Origin: CAKAHY01 sp963522175
GTDB taxonomy: Bacteria; Bacillota; Clostridia; Lachnospirales; Lachnospiraceae
Direction: 5' to 3'
NCBI GenBank assembly: GCA_963522175.1
Contig: CAUQXC010000014.1
Span: 1-35,559, forward strand
DNA length: 35,559 bases
In this document: piece after piece, positions 17,242 to 26,385 of the stretch
Position numbering within the stretch: the stretch's first letter is position 1
How the letters are laid out: every line of letters starts with the position of its first letter
Notes under the pieces: generated by a model
Databases searched by the model: none
The model's input: only the letters and a program-made list of their open reading frames with translations
Told to the model about the DNA's origin: nothing
Program-made: the position numbers and the translations under genes

Positions 17242-17703
17242 CTATTCCAGTATACATAATACCACAGATTCGTTTTTACTTTTTTCACTCTTTATCTTTT
17301 CTTGAAAAATCTCATTAAATTCTCTCAGTGCATATCCATGTATTTTAAAAATCCCGGCTACTGAATAATTCATATAATCAGCTATTTGTTCGAATGTTAC
17401 ATTCGAAACATAGTACATAGATAATATCGCTTTATGATTATTATTGCCCAGTTTGTCAATCATTACTCTAGCCTCGTCCCTTAAGTCTACCAACCTGTCT
17501 ATGTCAGCATTAATCTGTGCCTCAAGCTCCGTAATCTTTATGATAGTGTTCTCTATCCCCCCGGATCCACTGTCTTGCACTCTCTCCTCTAGGTTACTTG
17601 TAACCTTAGTTGCTAAAGCCCTCATACGCTCTTTCTCAAGCAACTTTGCATTTATCATATTATCAAGCGTCTTTAACTGTCTCAAATACTCTTTTGCTGT
17701 CAT
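17242..17703 (-). CDS. DUF1492/ArpU-type phage late-gene regulator
   Basis: 153 residues. An N-terminal coiled coil (about 1-95, 'LRQLKTLDNMINAKLLEKERMRALA') is followed by a sigma-70 region-4-like helix-turn-helix (about 100-135: 'HKAILSMYYVSNVTFEQIADYMNYSVAGIFKIHGYALREF'). Proteins of this type in Firmicutes prophages sit just before the terminase genes and activate or control late transcription. Here it is the last early gene, followed by a terminator and then terminase, which fits. It starts 7 bases after the stop of the upstream gene. Confidence 0.82.
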   Translation of the reverse strand: MTAKEYLRQLKTLDNMINAKLLEKERMRALATKVTSNLEERVQDSGSGGIENTIIKITELEAQINADIDRLVDLRDEARVMIDKLGNNNHKAILSMYYVSNVTFEQIADYMNYSVAGIFKIHGYALREFNEIFQEKIKSEKSKNESVVLCILE

Positions 17704-17709
17704 TTACTC

Positions 17710-18597
17710 CTACCCTTCTATCCACCATCTGTATAACGCTTCTGCGTCCTTCCACTGTCCTATGCCTTCGCCTTTTCCTTGTTTTTTCCTTCTCTCAAGC
17801 ATTCTTTCAAAAGCCTTGATGTAATTGACTTTAATTTTTGGAAAATTCACTTCATCTTGAAGCTTCATTTCTTTTTTTGCCATAGGACAAAGCACACATC
17901 CTACTCTTTTATAGCCCATATCGTACAAGGGATTATACGGTATGTTGTTTTCTGTTATGTAACCCCAAATATCCTCGTCTGTCCATTCGTAAATTGGATT
18001 TACGATCAAACTCTTATGCTTTCTTGCTCTTGCAACGATCGTGCAATCCCATACAGGGTCATGTGTTTTTGCACTTTCAAACACCTCTTTCACATGGGCG
18101 AGATTAAAGTGCTTTATTGAGGCTTTTGTATTCTCGATGGTTGTAAAATCACTCCGACCAGTCCTTCCTCTTGATTCCGACTCTCTTACGCCCACCGCCG
18201 TTATTCTTTTCGGTGTAGAATTTTCTTTGAATATACTACAACAATATCTTATCCGCCTCGTTGGCGGAATACCTTTTTGCTCAATTAAGGAGAACATATT
18301 GACAGTCTTTCCCTTGTACGTCGGCTTAGTCCTGTTTGTTTTTATTCCCAGCTTTCTCAAACGGCTAAATACTTCACCTATGTGCCTCATCGTCTGTGGC
18401 GCGTCCACCGTTGTCGTGCTGTATAACACTTCAAAATCAATCTTAGCTTTTAATGCCAAATCTAACATTACGTCGCTATCTTTTCCCCCACTATAAGCAA
18501 TAATAAGAGGCTCGTCATAGTATGTATCGGAGATATAAGCGGCTTGCTTAAGTACTTCTATTGACCTATTAACTTTACCTATCTGTTCATTTTTCAT
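17710..18597 (-). CDS. Phosphoadenosine phosphosulfate reductase-like PP-loop protein
   Basis: 295 residues from the second ATG (18597), which has AAGGATGG at good spacing; a start at 18606 is possible. The PP-loop SGGKDS lies at about 36-41. Further motifs are 'RRIRYCCSIFKE' (near 115), 'VGVRESESRGR', 'YEWTDEDIWGYI' and a C-terminal 'GYKRVGCVLCPM' cysteine pair, as in phage PAPS-reductase-family proteins. These enzymes activate or transfer sulfur or act on nucleotides. In phages the substrate is not established; sulfur assimilation or base/DNA modification are both possible. Confidence 0.85.
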   Translation of the reverse strand: MKNEQIGKVNRSIEVLKQAAYISDTYYDEPLIIAYSGGKDSDVMLDLALKAKIDFEVLYSTTTVDAPQTMRHIGEVFSRLRKLGIKTNRTKPTYKGKTVNMFSLIEQKGIPPTRRIRYCCSIFKENSTPKRITAVGVRESESRGRTGRSDFTTIENTKASIKHFNLAHVKEVFESAKTHDPVWDCTIVARARKHKSLIVNPIYEWTDEDIWGYITENNIPYNPLYDMGYKRVGCVLCPMAKKEMKLQDEVNFPKIKVNYIKAFERMLERRKKQGKGEGIGQWKDAEALYRWWIEG

Positions 18598-18618
18598 ATA
18601 ATCCATCCTTTTTTTAAA

Positions 18619-18894
18619 TTATTTTCTCTCCTCCAAAGCTATCTCTCCGCCGCATGCCGCATAGCCTATTAAGTCTATCCAGCTGTCTTTACTTTTGTAG
18701 TAACTGCTCTTTAGCCTTGCTATCTTGAAAAGACACATCATGATTGCGACATCTTCAGCTCCTATATCTATATCCAGATAAGCGCTCCATAGCTTCGCTA
18801 TTCTTAGAAAATTATCCTCCGGCTCTCCGTACTGTCTGTTTCTGTCGTTACATACACACTTCTCTGCTTCTGTTAAAGTCTCTTTCCTTGTCAT
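18619..18894 (-). CDS. DUF6378-like small phage protein
   Basis: 91 residues: 'AEKCVCNDRNRQYGEPEDNFLRIAKLWSAYL' followed by 'DVAIMMCLFKIARLKSSYYKSKDSWIDLIGYAACGGEI'. This conserved pattern is frequent in phage replication modules and resembles a small helical MazG-like fold (E and D residues along helices). It could act on nucleotides, but a catalytic role is inferred only. It overlaps its upstream neighbour by one base. Confidence 0.7.
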   Translation of the reverse strand: MTRKETLTEAEKCVCNDRNRQYGEPEDNFLRIAKLWSAYLDIDIGAEDVAIMMCLFKIARLKSSYYKSKDSWIDLIGYAACGGEIALEERK

Positions 18895-19364
18895 TATTCA
18901 TTCTCCTTTACTCGTGTAGCAAACGCTAAGCCTAACCACTCCTCAACTCCTTTTATGTAAACGATGTTGCTATTTTCACCGGCATAATAACTTACGTCCT
19001 GCCCGAATGGTTTTAACAACTTTTCGTCTACAAAAATTGATTTATCGTCTTTTGTCTTAAATTCTTTTAGCTGTTTACTTTTTAATATCCTTATCGTCTT
19101 GGTGCCCGCCAACTGCTGTGTGTCTTCTACACCCCTTAATATTTTCTCTGCCATCAGTTTGCCGACTTGCGCAAATGTGGGATTTAGTAAGCTATATTTC
19201 TCCGGTATCAGGTATAAAGATATTCTTTTGTACGCAAGCGGTATGTATGCGTTTCCATCTATCGTGACAACACTATAAAATTCATAGTCCGCCGCTTGGC
19301 CTGTAATTTTCGACTTACAAATACTTTTTACTGCATCCGCCTGTAATTTTCCAAAATCTAACAT
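18894..19364 (-). CDS. Phage protein of unknown function
   Basis: 156 residues, soluble, mixed alpha/beta ('YEFYSVVTIDGNAYIPLAYKRISLYLIPEKY', 'KTIRILKSKQLKEF'). I do not recognise the family. It overlaps the helicase gene upstream by 7 bases and the DUF6378-like gene downstream by 1 base, so it is translated with the replication genes. Confidence 0.6.
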   Translation of the reverse strand: MLDFGKLQADAVKSICKSKITGQAADYEFYSVVTIDGNAYIPLAYKRISLYLIPEKYSLLNPTFAQVGKLMAEKILRGVEDTQQLAGTKTIRILKSKQLKEFKTKDDKSIFVDEKLLKPFGQDVSYYAGENSNIVYIKGVEEWLGLAFATRVKENE

Positions 19365-20731
19365 TTTTTCAATCTCTCCTTTACTTCTTGTATTCTGGCT
19401 TTTAAGCTGTCAAGCAAGGCTTGCTGTGTATCGCTCTTACCCTCAATCGCTTTGGCTACATCCTCATCCCTTTTGCCTTTTACGAGAAGCTGATGAACTA
19501 TAACCTTTTGCTTTTGTCCTTGCCTGTGTAATCTCTTGATAGCTTGCTGATATAGTTCAAGTGACCAATTTAGCCCGAACCATATCATGTGGTTTCCCCC
19601 GTCTTGCAGGTTAAGCCCATAGGCTGCACTTGCAGGATGTGCAAGCAATAGTTCTATTTTGCCATCGTTCCAATCTTTTTGATCCTGTACAGTCTTTAAC
19701 TCTCTACACTGCGGAAACTCCTCCATGATTCGCTCTTTATCGTGTTGGAAGCTGTAAAACAATAAAATATTGTGGCCGCTTAATGATTCTATAATCTCTT
19801 TCAATGCGTCCATCTTGCAGTCGTGTATGTGGTGTACTCCTCTATCCTCGTCGTACACCGCTCCATTACAAAGCTGTAAAAGCTTGTTTGAAAGTGCGGC
19901 GCCGTTTGTCGCCGATATTTCCCCATCCGGTATCTGTAAAACCAATTCTCTCTCAAACTCCCTATATGCTTTATCCGCTTTATCATCTAAAACCACCCAC
20001 ACCGGATTTATAACAAGATCCGGAAGCTCTAAATAGTCGCTTGCCTGCATTGATATGCAAAGGTCTGATAGTTCTTTCGATATAAGCTCTTTGGCTCCAT
20101 CTTTGGGCGTATAGTTTTGTCTTCCCGATGCGTCCGCCGTATAACTGTCAAAATACCTGTTACGGTATTGGGTAATAGTCTTATAAAGTCTTTGCCCTTT
20201 ATCCAGTAAATACATTTGAGCCCATAAATCCATAAGTCCGTTTGGTGCAGGCGTTCCCGTAAGCCCTATAATCCTCTCAATCCGTGGCCTTATGGCCTTC
20301 AAATCCTTAAACCTCTTTGCTTCTCTGCTCTTAAAGCTTGATAACTCGTCTATAACCACCGTATCAAACGGCCAATCGTTTTTATAATAATCCACAAGCC
20401 ATGAAACGTTCTCACGGTTGATTATATAAATATCGGCATTCGCGCAAAGGGCTCTTATGCGCTTAGTGACGCTTCCGAGGCAAGTGCTTATTCGCAAGTG
20501 CTTTAGGTGATCCCACTTATCCGCTTCAAGTGCCCAAGTTCCTTCTGCAACTTTTTTCGGTGCTATGACAAGCACTTTTGAAATCTCAAAGCGATTATAA
20601 AGTAAATCGTTAAGGGCGGTTAAAGTTATTACCGTTTTCCCTAGACCCATATCAAGTAACAGCCCTATTTCCTTTTGCGCTATTATTCTTTCGATACAGT
20701 ATTTTTGATAATTATGTGCTTCGTATCTCAT
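19358..20731 (-). CDS. SNF2-type DEAD/DEAH helicase
   Basis: 457 residues. Q-motif-like 'YQKYCIERI' (8-16), Walker A LDMGLGKT (26-33), box II DELS (128-131, in place of DEAH), motif III 'IGLTGTPAPN', then the second RecA lobe with 'LLLAHPASAAYGLNLQDGGNHMIWFGLNWSLE' and motif VI 'RLHRQGQ'. This is the short phage form of SNF2 helicases that accompanies VRR-NUC nucleases and PolA-type polymerases in Firmicutes prophages. It likely remodels or unwinds DNA during replication. Its start overlaps the VRR-NUC gene by 20 bases. Confidence 0.92.
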   Translation of the reverse strand: MRYEAHNYQKYCIERIIAQKEIGLLLDMGLGKTVITLTALNDLLYNRFEISKVLVIAPKKVAEGTWALEADKWDHLKHLRISTCLGSVTKRIRALCANADIYIINRENVSWLVDYYKNDWPFDTVVIDELSSFKSREAKRFKDLKAIRPRIERIIGLTGTPAPNGLMDLWAQMYLLDKGQRLYKTITQYRNRYFDSYTADASGRQNYTPKDGAKELISKELSDLCISMQASDYLELPDLVINPVWVVLDDKADKAYREFERELVLQIPDGEISATNGAALSNKLLQLCNGAVYDEDRGVHHIHDCKMDALKEIIESLSGHNILLFYSFQHDKERIMEEFPQCRELKTVQDQKDWNDGKIELLLAHPASAAYGLNLQDGGNHMIWFGLNWSLELYQQAIKRLHRQGQKQKVIVHQLLVKGKRDEDVAKAIEGKSDTQQALLDSLKARIQEVKERLKKC

Positions 20732-20993
20732 TTAAAAAAGCTTCAACTCCCTCCTTGCTGTCTATTACCCTTGCATCCTGCCCAAGCCTCCTAAGCCCGC
20801 TTATTTGCATTTCCTGCAAAGGGCTTGTTTTTCCGCCCGGTCTTTTAAGCTCCACAAAATATATTTTCCCGCCCGGAAGTAATACAATCCTATCGGGTAC
20901 TCCTGCGTTGCCTGGAGATGTGAATTTGAAAGCTATACCTCCCAGTCTTTTTACTCCAAGCCTTAAATACTCTTCAATCTCTCTTTCTCTCAT
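20712..20993 (-). CDS. VRR-NUC domain nuclease
   Basis: 93 residues from the ATG at 20993, chosen because AAAGGAGAG stands before it; a start at 21023 would lie inside an iteron-like repeat. It has the full VRR-NUC signature: 'SPGNAGVPDRIVLLPGGKIYFVELKRPGGKTSPLQ', with P33-D34 and E48-x-K50 as the PD-(D/E)xK active site. It acts as a stand-alone structure-specific nuclease, probably with the SNF2 helicase encoded directly downstream. Confidence 0.93.
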   Translation of the reverse strand: MREREIEEYLRLGVKRLGGIAFKFTSPGNAGVPDRIVLLPGGKIYFVELKRPGGKTSPLQEMQISGLRRLGQDARVIDSKEGVEAFLNEIRST

Positions 20994-21013
20994 TTCTCTC
21001 CTTTTTTTTACTA

Positions 21014-21260
21014 GGGGTAACATTGACGCGTTTCCCTATATATATACGCGTATAGGCGGATTAGGCGTGACGCACACGCTCTAATTTCTCTATTTTATAT
21101 ACTTTTATATATAATGTTACTGTTACCCCTATACTATAAACCCTTGTAAATCAAGGTTTTGAGGGGTAACATTGGGGTAACATTCTAAGCCACAATGTTA
21201 CCCCTGTTAAATTTTAGAATGTTACCTTTACCCCATAATGTTACCCCTGAATGTTACCCC
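21014..21260. repeat. Iteron-like array of GGGGTAACATT
   Basis: Six exact copies of the 11-mer. Plus orientation: 21014-21024, 21163-21173, 21174-21184. Minus orientation: 21194-21204, 21237-21247, 21250-21260. Degenerate copies lie at 21113-21129 and 21218-21226. Two copies directly abut, and the set faces inward around 21185-21193. An AT-rich stretch (21083-21118) and two ACGCGT sites (21026, 21046) lie between. It fills the gap between the primase-helicase and nuclease genes, the likely replication origin or a binding array for a replication protein. No gene is present here. Confidence 0.75.
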
Positions 21261-23644
21261 TAAAAAGTATCTGCTTTGTATCCCCTTTGTACTCCTTGGC
21301 AGCCGAATTTCATTGCCTTGTTACAGTATTTAAATCCGTCTAAGCTGCCCAATATCCCATTAATCTCCATCGTGTCTTGCCTCCTTGCAGTGCTTGCGTC
21401 CTTGCCGAAGCACTCTGTCCAAATCTCTGCTGCGCATATTCTGTCTCTTTTCATAAGCTTGCCTTTATATGTTTTATGCTCAAAAGACCAGTAGGCTCTT
21501 CTTTGTTCAAGGCTGTACGTATTCCATCCTTCCGGTACTTCCTTTTCTACGAATTCCCTCACCATTCCCGATTTGATAGAAACTTCTCTGTGCTCTTCCT
21601 GTACAAGTCTTGCCATGGCTTCTATATTTTTCGGAAGGTGAAGCTTTTCGCCTAATTGCCAATAGAAGTATGCTTCTGCCCATATTTGGTCTCTCTCTTT
21701 TGGAAGGTCGTTGAAAACGGATTTCGTGGTTTTAAGCGGATCCGCATCCACCGGCCAAAACCTACGACTCCCTGTCGGGTCTCTTAAATACTCACTGTCG
21801 TTTGTAGTTCCGAAAAATACGCACTTTCTGGGAAATTGCGCTGTTCTTCTTCCATATGCTTCTCTGTATATGTCGTCAGTCTTTGAAAGAAACTGTTTTA
21901 CCGTATTAGTCTCTGACTTAGTCATACCGCTGAGTTCTCCAACCTCTATAAGCCACCTACCTTGTATAAGTTCCGCTGCTTCTTTACCCTCAAAAGTCAT
22001 TAAGCTGTCGGAAAACCACTCACCGCCTAAAATAGCAAAAAATGTACTTTTGCCTATCCCCTGTGCCCCGGAGATAATAACCATATTGTCAAACTTAGCC
22101 CCCGGCTGCATTACCCTCGTAACTGCTGCGACAAAGGATTTCTTTGCTACAGCCTTTGTGTATAAGCTGCTTTCAGCCCCGAAATAATCTATAAATAGAT
22201 TCTCAAGCCTTTGCACGCCATCCCAACTAAGCCCTGTTAAATAGTCTTTAACGCTGTTAAAAGCATGCTTATGGGCACATAAAGCAGTTGCATCGTATAT
22301 CTTATCCTTGCCCGTGATTCCGTATACACTTTCAAGATACCATCTAAGGCCTGCATCATCCGTATCGTTCCACTGCCTTTTTTCTTCTTCGCTATTCCAA
22401 GGAAGTGCCCCCAGTGCAACACCTCTGCATGCGAATTCATCGAGAGCTATTTTATCTTTTAGTAACGGATCATTATCAAGTATCAGACTTATGTTGCCTA
22501 TTGTCTTTTCCACTGCTCCGTTGCTGTTGATTTTAAGCCCCGACATCCAGTCGCTGCTATCATTTGTTATATCGGTTTTAAACTCTCCGCTTGCCTCGTC
22601 ATAACGTTCTTTAGTTAAAAGAACCGCCACCTCTTTAATGCCTTTTGCAAAATTCGACATAGCAACGTAAGACGGCAGCTTGTTGGTCGGTGTATCAGGT
22701 CTTGCATCCGCATCTAAATCTTCAAATTTGTGAAGCCTCACAAGGTCCCACGCGTTACAGAGCTTACCGCTCGCAGGGTCTGTGGCGTGGTGTGAATACA
22801 GCCATAAACCGCCATATACCACAGCGCCGCCCGCTGTGGAGCCTCCTGAGTATGTAAATCTGTCCTCATACTCTGTACCAAGGTACACGCCCGGGATAAG
22901 TTCTGTCATGGCTCTGTAGATGTCGTACGTTCTACAGAACGCACCTATTATGCCGCTTTTTTCGCGCGGGTCTTGTTGCTTGTCGGCTACTTGCTTGTGC
23001 TTTTGAGCTTCGTTTGGCACAAGCGGCCATTCTGTATGATTACGCCAATCCGAGTACATCGCTAAAACGCCTGCAGGGTCTAAAAAACCACCCTCGACAG
23101 CTTTAAAAACGTAAGTACTGTCACTGCTGCAGCTCGGAAAATACATAAGTCTGGAAGCTTGAAACGTAGTAGGGTCTGCCCACTCAATACCTACAAGCTG
23201 TGCCACTTTCCTCGCCACAGGTTCGTACTCCTCGGCGCTTACCTTGTTAGCTAACGGAATAATCACCCTTAAACGCGGTCTAGAGGGCTCGTGTTTTCTC
23301 GTGCTATGCACTAAAAGAGTGCATCCAAGAAGACTTATCTTTTTTAATACCTCGTCTGTCATACCCGCGGGTATATTGTCGAGATCAAGCGTTATAAGCT
23401 CTCTGCTCTCAACGCTTTTTGAGCCTCTCTTACCCCTTAGGAGCGTACCGCCCACATAACCGCCTACGTCCTTAAGCTCGTCTTGTTTAGCCTTCGAAAG
23501 GCTTAAAAAGTAATCAAGCTTTTCAGACGAGCGCGCGGGAGTTTCAAGCTTTTTAACGAGCTCCGACCACCATATACTCTGATTTTTCCATTCAGTGGCA
23601 AAGCGGCTGTTTGCTACTGAGATACTAAGTTGTTTGTCGACCAT
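21260..23644 (-). CDS. Primase-helicase (PrimPol + VapE-type ATPase)
   Basis: 794 residues. The N-terminal part has a PrimPol-like acidic motif 'LITLDLDNIP' (about 84-93) and 'RLRVIIPL'. The C-terminal part is a virulence-associated-E helicase: Walker A GAQGIGKST (about 524-532), Walker B region 'GRWLIEVGELSGM', sensor 'KCVFFGTTND' and 'RDPTGSRRFWPVD'. The protein should prime and unwind at the phage origin. The ribosome site is AAAAGGATTAG before ATG 23644. The iteron array starts at its stop codon, which supports an initiator role. Confidence 0.92.
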   Translation of the reverse strand: MVDKQLSISVANSRFATEWKNQSIWWSELVKKLETPARSSEKLDYFLSLSKAKQDELKDVGGYVGGTLLRGKRGSKSVESRELITLDLDNIPAGMTDEVLKKISLLGCTLLVHSTRKHEPSRPRLRVIIPLANKVSAEEYEPVARKVAQLVGIEWADPTTFQASRLMYFPSCSSDSTYVFKAVEGGFLDPAGVLAMYSDWRNHTEWPLVPNEAQKHKQVADKQQDPREKSGIIGAFCRTYDIYRAMTELIPGVYLGTEYEDRFTYSGGSTAGGAVVYGGLWLYSHHATDPASGKLCNAWDLVRLHKFEDLDADARPDTPTNKLPSYVAMSNFAKGIKEVAVLLTKERYDEASGEFKTDITNDSSDWMSGLKINSNGAVEKTIGNISLILDNDPLLKDKIALDEFACRGVALGALPWNSEEEKRQWNDTDDAGLRWYLESVYGITGKDKIYDATALCAHKHAFNSVKDYLTGLSWDGVQRLENLFIDYFGAESSLYTKAVAKKSFVAAVTRVMQPGAKFDNMVIISGAQGIGKSTFFAILGGEWFSDSLMTFEGKEAAELIQGRWLIEVGELSGMTKSETNTVKQFLSKTDDIYREAYGRRTAQFPRKCVFFGTTNDSEYLRDPTGSRRFWPVDADPLKTTKSVFNDLPKERDQIWAEAYFYWQLGEKLHLPKNIEAMARLVQEEHREVSIKSGMVREFVEKEVPEGWNTYSLEQRRAYWSFEHKTYKGKLMKRDRICAAEIWTECFGKDASTARRQDTMEINGILGSLDGFKYCNKAMKFGCQGVQRGYKADTF

Positions 23645-23647
23645 AAT

Positions 23648-25609
23648 CTAATCCTTTTTATAAAATAAAGATTCGAACCCATCCCCCCTTAAAATCAAAC
23701 CATTCGCCCAAGGAACAGGCTCCGCCATTATATCTGTTAATTCTTTTAATTCCCTGCCCTGCGGGCTGTCTACGACCATTTCGTCGTGGATGTGCATTAC
23801 TATCTTAAAGCCCTTTTTTGCGGTCTTTAACATGCTGTTAGCTAAGCAGTCTCTTGCTATAGCCTGTACAATATTCTCGACGATTTTACCGCCATAGGTG
23901 CCTATATCCGTCCATTTTTTCGTATTTTGGTCTACACCCTTGTAGAACATCTGCCACTTGCCTTTTTCATTAAGCCGAAGGGCAGGGTCTACGTAAAAGA
24001 GTTCTCTGCCGGAGGGTAACGTTACAATCATAAAGTCGTTTTCTTTTCTAAACGTACAACCGTTTACATTCTGCGCCGTGCCTGTCTGCATAGCGGAAAC
24101 CACTGCGTTTTCACACCTGTACCAAAGTTCCGTTATTTTCTTATTTGAACCTCTCCACCTTGCTACAATATCTAAAAGCTCATTGTCATCCAATCCCATT
24201 TTATCGGCGCCCATAGCTTTTAAGGCTCCGATGTGCCCTTGGTAACCTAAAGCAAGTTCCGCAATCTTACCCTTTTGCCTTAAAGCATATTCGGGATTGC
24301 CTTTTTTAATTCGTTCGATTGGCACCCCGAACATCGCCGAAGCCGAAGCTTCATAAATTTTTCCGTGGGTAGCAAAAACTTCTTGCCTCCAACCCTCGCC
24401 CGATAACCATGCAATTACGCGAGCCTCTATAGCGGAAAAGTCGGCTACTATAAACTTATTACCTTCCGCAGGTACAAAAGCGGTTCTTATAAGCTGTGAT
24501 AACGTATCAGGTACGTTTCCGAAAATCGTTTTTATAAGGTCAACATTTTTAGACTTTACAAGTTCTCTCGCAAGCTCCAGCATTTCGATATAGTTTCTCG
24601 GAAGATTCTGCACCTGTACGAGCCTACCGGCCCATCTGCCCGTTCTGTTACCGCCGTAAAACTGTAACAGCCCCCTTATTCGACCGTCATCGCAAAGAGC
24701 GTTTTTCATTGCGTCGTACTTCTTTACGGAAGTCTTTGAAAGTTCTTGCCTTATCTCAAGCATTCGCACAGCTTTTTCGTTATCAAGCCCTGCCATCATT
24801 TCCGAAACCGTTTCTTTCCTGAGATTGTCCACCTCTTCGCCTGTCTCTTCTTCAAGCCATTTAGATAACTGTTGAACGGATTTCGGATTGTTAAGCCCTG
24901 TAATCTCTTTAGCCTCGTCCATAAGTTTTTTTGTTATATCCTCCGAACAGTACAAAGCGCCTTCAATAAGCTTGGTATCTACGGCTACACCCGTATTGTT
25001 TATCAGTAAATCCAGTCGCCACAGCTCCATTTCGCCAGCCGGTACCGGGTACCTGTCAAGAATGTGTTTAACAGACATTTCAGTTACGACGTCTTGCTTG
25101 CAGTATTCTTTAAAAAGCTGCCATTTTTCAGGTTCGTGGTGCGGAAGTATCCGGACCCTCGGATCTGTTTTAGTCGGCTTACGAGGTACACAAAACTTAC
25201 GTATGAGGCTTAAACCTACGCCCATTTTGCGCTTATCTTGTGAAAGCCCCAAAGCCTCGCCTATACTCGAAAGCCCAGCAGGATAGCCTAGATAAAGACC
25301 GTGATGCATAGTGCAAGCCCAGCCGTCTAACGGCAGTTCGTGGCCGTAATATTTGGATAAGCAAAGCCATTCAAAAGTAGCATTATACGCACACTTTTCA
25401 ACTTCGGGAGACACAAGTAGACTATAAAGAAGGTCCATACCCTCTTTAAAATCAGGCTCTGTGAAGTCTAAAATCTGAACAGAGCCGCCATCTATGCTAT
25501 AAGCGGCTAACATAATTTCAAAATCAGGAGAGCGTACATATGCGTACGCTCCTGCTTTTTTAATATCAACGCTGCTAAAAGTTTCAAGGTCTATAGACAC
25601 CCTTATCAT
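23648..25609 (-). CDS. Phage DNA polymerase, family A
   Basis: 653 residues. A 3'-5' exonuclease domain is at the N-terminus ('SIDLETFSSVD', residues 5-15; 'CAYNATFEWLCLS'). Polymerase motif A is 'VADFSAIEARVIAWLSGE' (near 390), motif B 'LRQKGKIAELALGYQG', and motif C 'MHIHDEMVVDSP' (near 607). No 5'-3' exonuclease domain is present, as usual for phage PolA. It overlaps the stop of the DUF2815 gene by 4 bases. Confidence 0.96.
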   Translation of the reverse strand: MIRVSIDLETFSSVDIKKAGAYAYVRSPDFEIMLAAYSIDGGSVQILDFTEPDFKEGMDLLYSLLVSPEVEKCAYNATFEWLCLSKYYGHELPLDGWACTMHHGLYLGYPAGLSSIGEALGLSQDKRKMGVGLSLIRKFCVPRKPTKTDPRVRILPHHEPEKWQLFKEYCKQDVVTEMSVKHILDRYPVPAGEMELWRLDLLINNTGVAVDTKLIEGALYCSEDITKKLMDEAKEITGLNNPKSVQQLSKWLEEETGEEVDNLRKETVSEMMAGLDNEKAVRMLEIRQELSKTSVKKYDAMKNALCDDGRIRGLLQFYGGNRTGRWAGRLVQVQNLPRNYIEMLELARELVKSKNVDLIKTIFGNVPDTLSQLIRTAFVPAEGNKFIVADFSAIEARVIAWLSGEGWRQEVFATHGKIYEASASAMFGVPIERIKKGNPEYALRQKGKIAELALGYQGHIGALKAMGADKMGLDDNELLDIVARWRGSNKKITELWYRCENAVVSAMQTGTAQNVNGCTFRKENDFMIVTLPSGRELFYVDPALRLNEKGKWQMFYKGVDQNTKKWTDIGTYGGKIVENIVQAIARDCLANSMLKTAKKGFKIVMHIHDEMVVDSPQGRELKELTDIMAEPVPWANGLILRGDGFESLFYKKD

Positions 25610-26385
25610 AAGCCCATCACTCCGCCTTGCAACACGGGTTGACCTGTGATAGGGTCAATTTGCGGCTGTCCATACTGTGGCTGTGGAGGCTGTCCGTACT
25701 GTGGTGGCTGCCCATACTGTGGCTGTGGAGGCTGTCCGTACTGTGGTGGCTGCCCATACTGTGGTGGCTGTCCATACTGTGGTGGCTGCCCATACTGTGG
25801 TGGCTGTCCATACTGTGGTGGCTGTCCATACTGAGGTGGCTGTGGAGCACCGCCACTGAAGTCTTCGGAAGCACTTGCTTTGATACCGCCAAGCGGCGCT
25901 CCGTCCTCGATCTTCTGTACGTTGTTAAGGTAGCAGCCTATGCCCTTTTTACCTGCACTGAAATAAGGTGCAAAGGTGATTGAAAGCCTGCCGTACATAC
26001 CCGAGTAAATCTCTGCGGCGTTTAAAATCGGCTGCAGGTCGGGACCTACGATTTCGGGTCTTGCCTTTGTCGGATCCGCATTAGTTGATGCTGTGAATAC
26101 CCAGCAGCCCCTGCACTCTTCGCCAAACGGAGAGCCGTCCGCTCTCGCTCCGTCTCCGTCATGGATTGGAGTAGGCACTACAGGCGGAACGAGACCGTTC
26201 CATTTGCTGTTTCTGCCTTCCTCTACAGCCTGTGCGATAGCCGCGTCAATCGCCTGTTTTGTCTGTATATCAGACTTTGGTAAGAGTGCTGTCACACTGT
26301 ACTTACTATTTCCGTTTAAATCGTTTCTGGGATTTAAAAGTGCCACATAGCTGAACCTTACTTTACCTGTTATTACTTTACTCAT
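25606..26385 (-). CDS. DUF2815 ssDNA-binding-like protein with QPPQYG-repeat tail
   Basis: 259 residues. Residues 1-175 are the DUF2815 domain ('GKVRFSYVALLNPR', 'KYSVTALLPKSD', 'GRLSITFAPYFSAGKKGIGCYLNNVQKI'), an OB-fold-like family encoded beside phage polymerases and considered a single-strand DNA binding protein. The tail (about 185-245) is a tandem QPPQYG repeat, about nine units, two of them extended to PPQPQYGQ. This is longer than the short tails usual in the family. The ribosome site is AAGGAGG. Confidence 0.85.
   Translation of the reverse strand: MSKVITGKVRFSYVALLNPRNDLNGNSKYSVTALLPKSDIQTKQAIDAAIAQAVEEGRNSKWNGLVPPVVPTPIHDGDGARADGSPFGEECRGCWVFTASTNADPTKARPEIVGPDLQPILNAAEIYSGMYGRLSITFAPYFSAGKKGIGCYLNNVQKIEDGAPLGGIKASASEDFSGGAPQPPQYGQPPQYGQPPQYGQPPQYGQPPQYGQPPQYGQPPQPQYGQPPQYGQPPQPQYGQPQIDPITGQPVLQGGVMGL
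25660..25845. repeat. 18-base tandem repeat coding QPPQYG
   Basis: Plus-strand unit GGCTGYCCRTACTGTGGT, with interspersed 24-base units containing an extra GGCTGTGGA. It is part of the DUF2815 coding sequence. Near-identical units make copy-number change by slippage likely. Confidence 0.9.

Noticed and set aside
17208..17252. Plus-strand AGGAGG-ATG with a 14-codon frame
   Set aside because: Too short, overlaps the end of the minus-strand regulator and has no promoter; possibly chance.
20712..21023. VRR-NUC start at 21023
   Set aside because: That ATG is part of an iteron-like repeat; ATG 20993 has AAAGGAGAG and gives the usual domain length.
25660..25845. Regular 18-base repeats that could suggest a CRISPR array
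   Set aside because: There are no unique spacers, the units are contiguous and encode QPPQYG in the DUF2815 protein.
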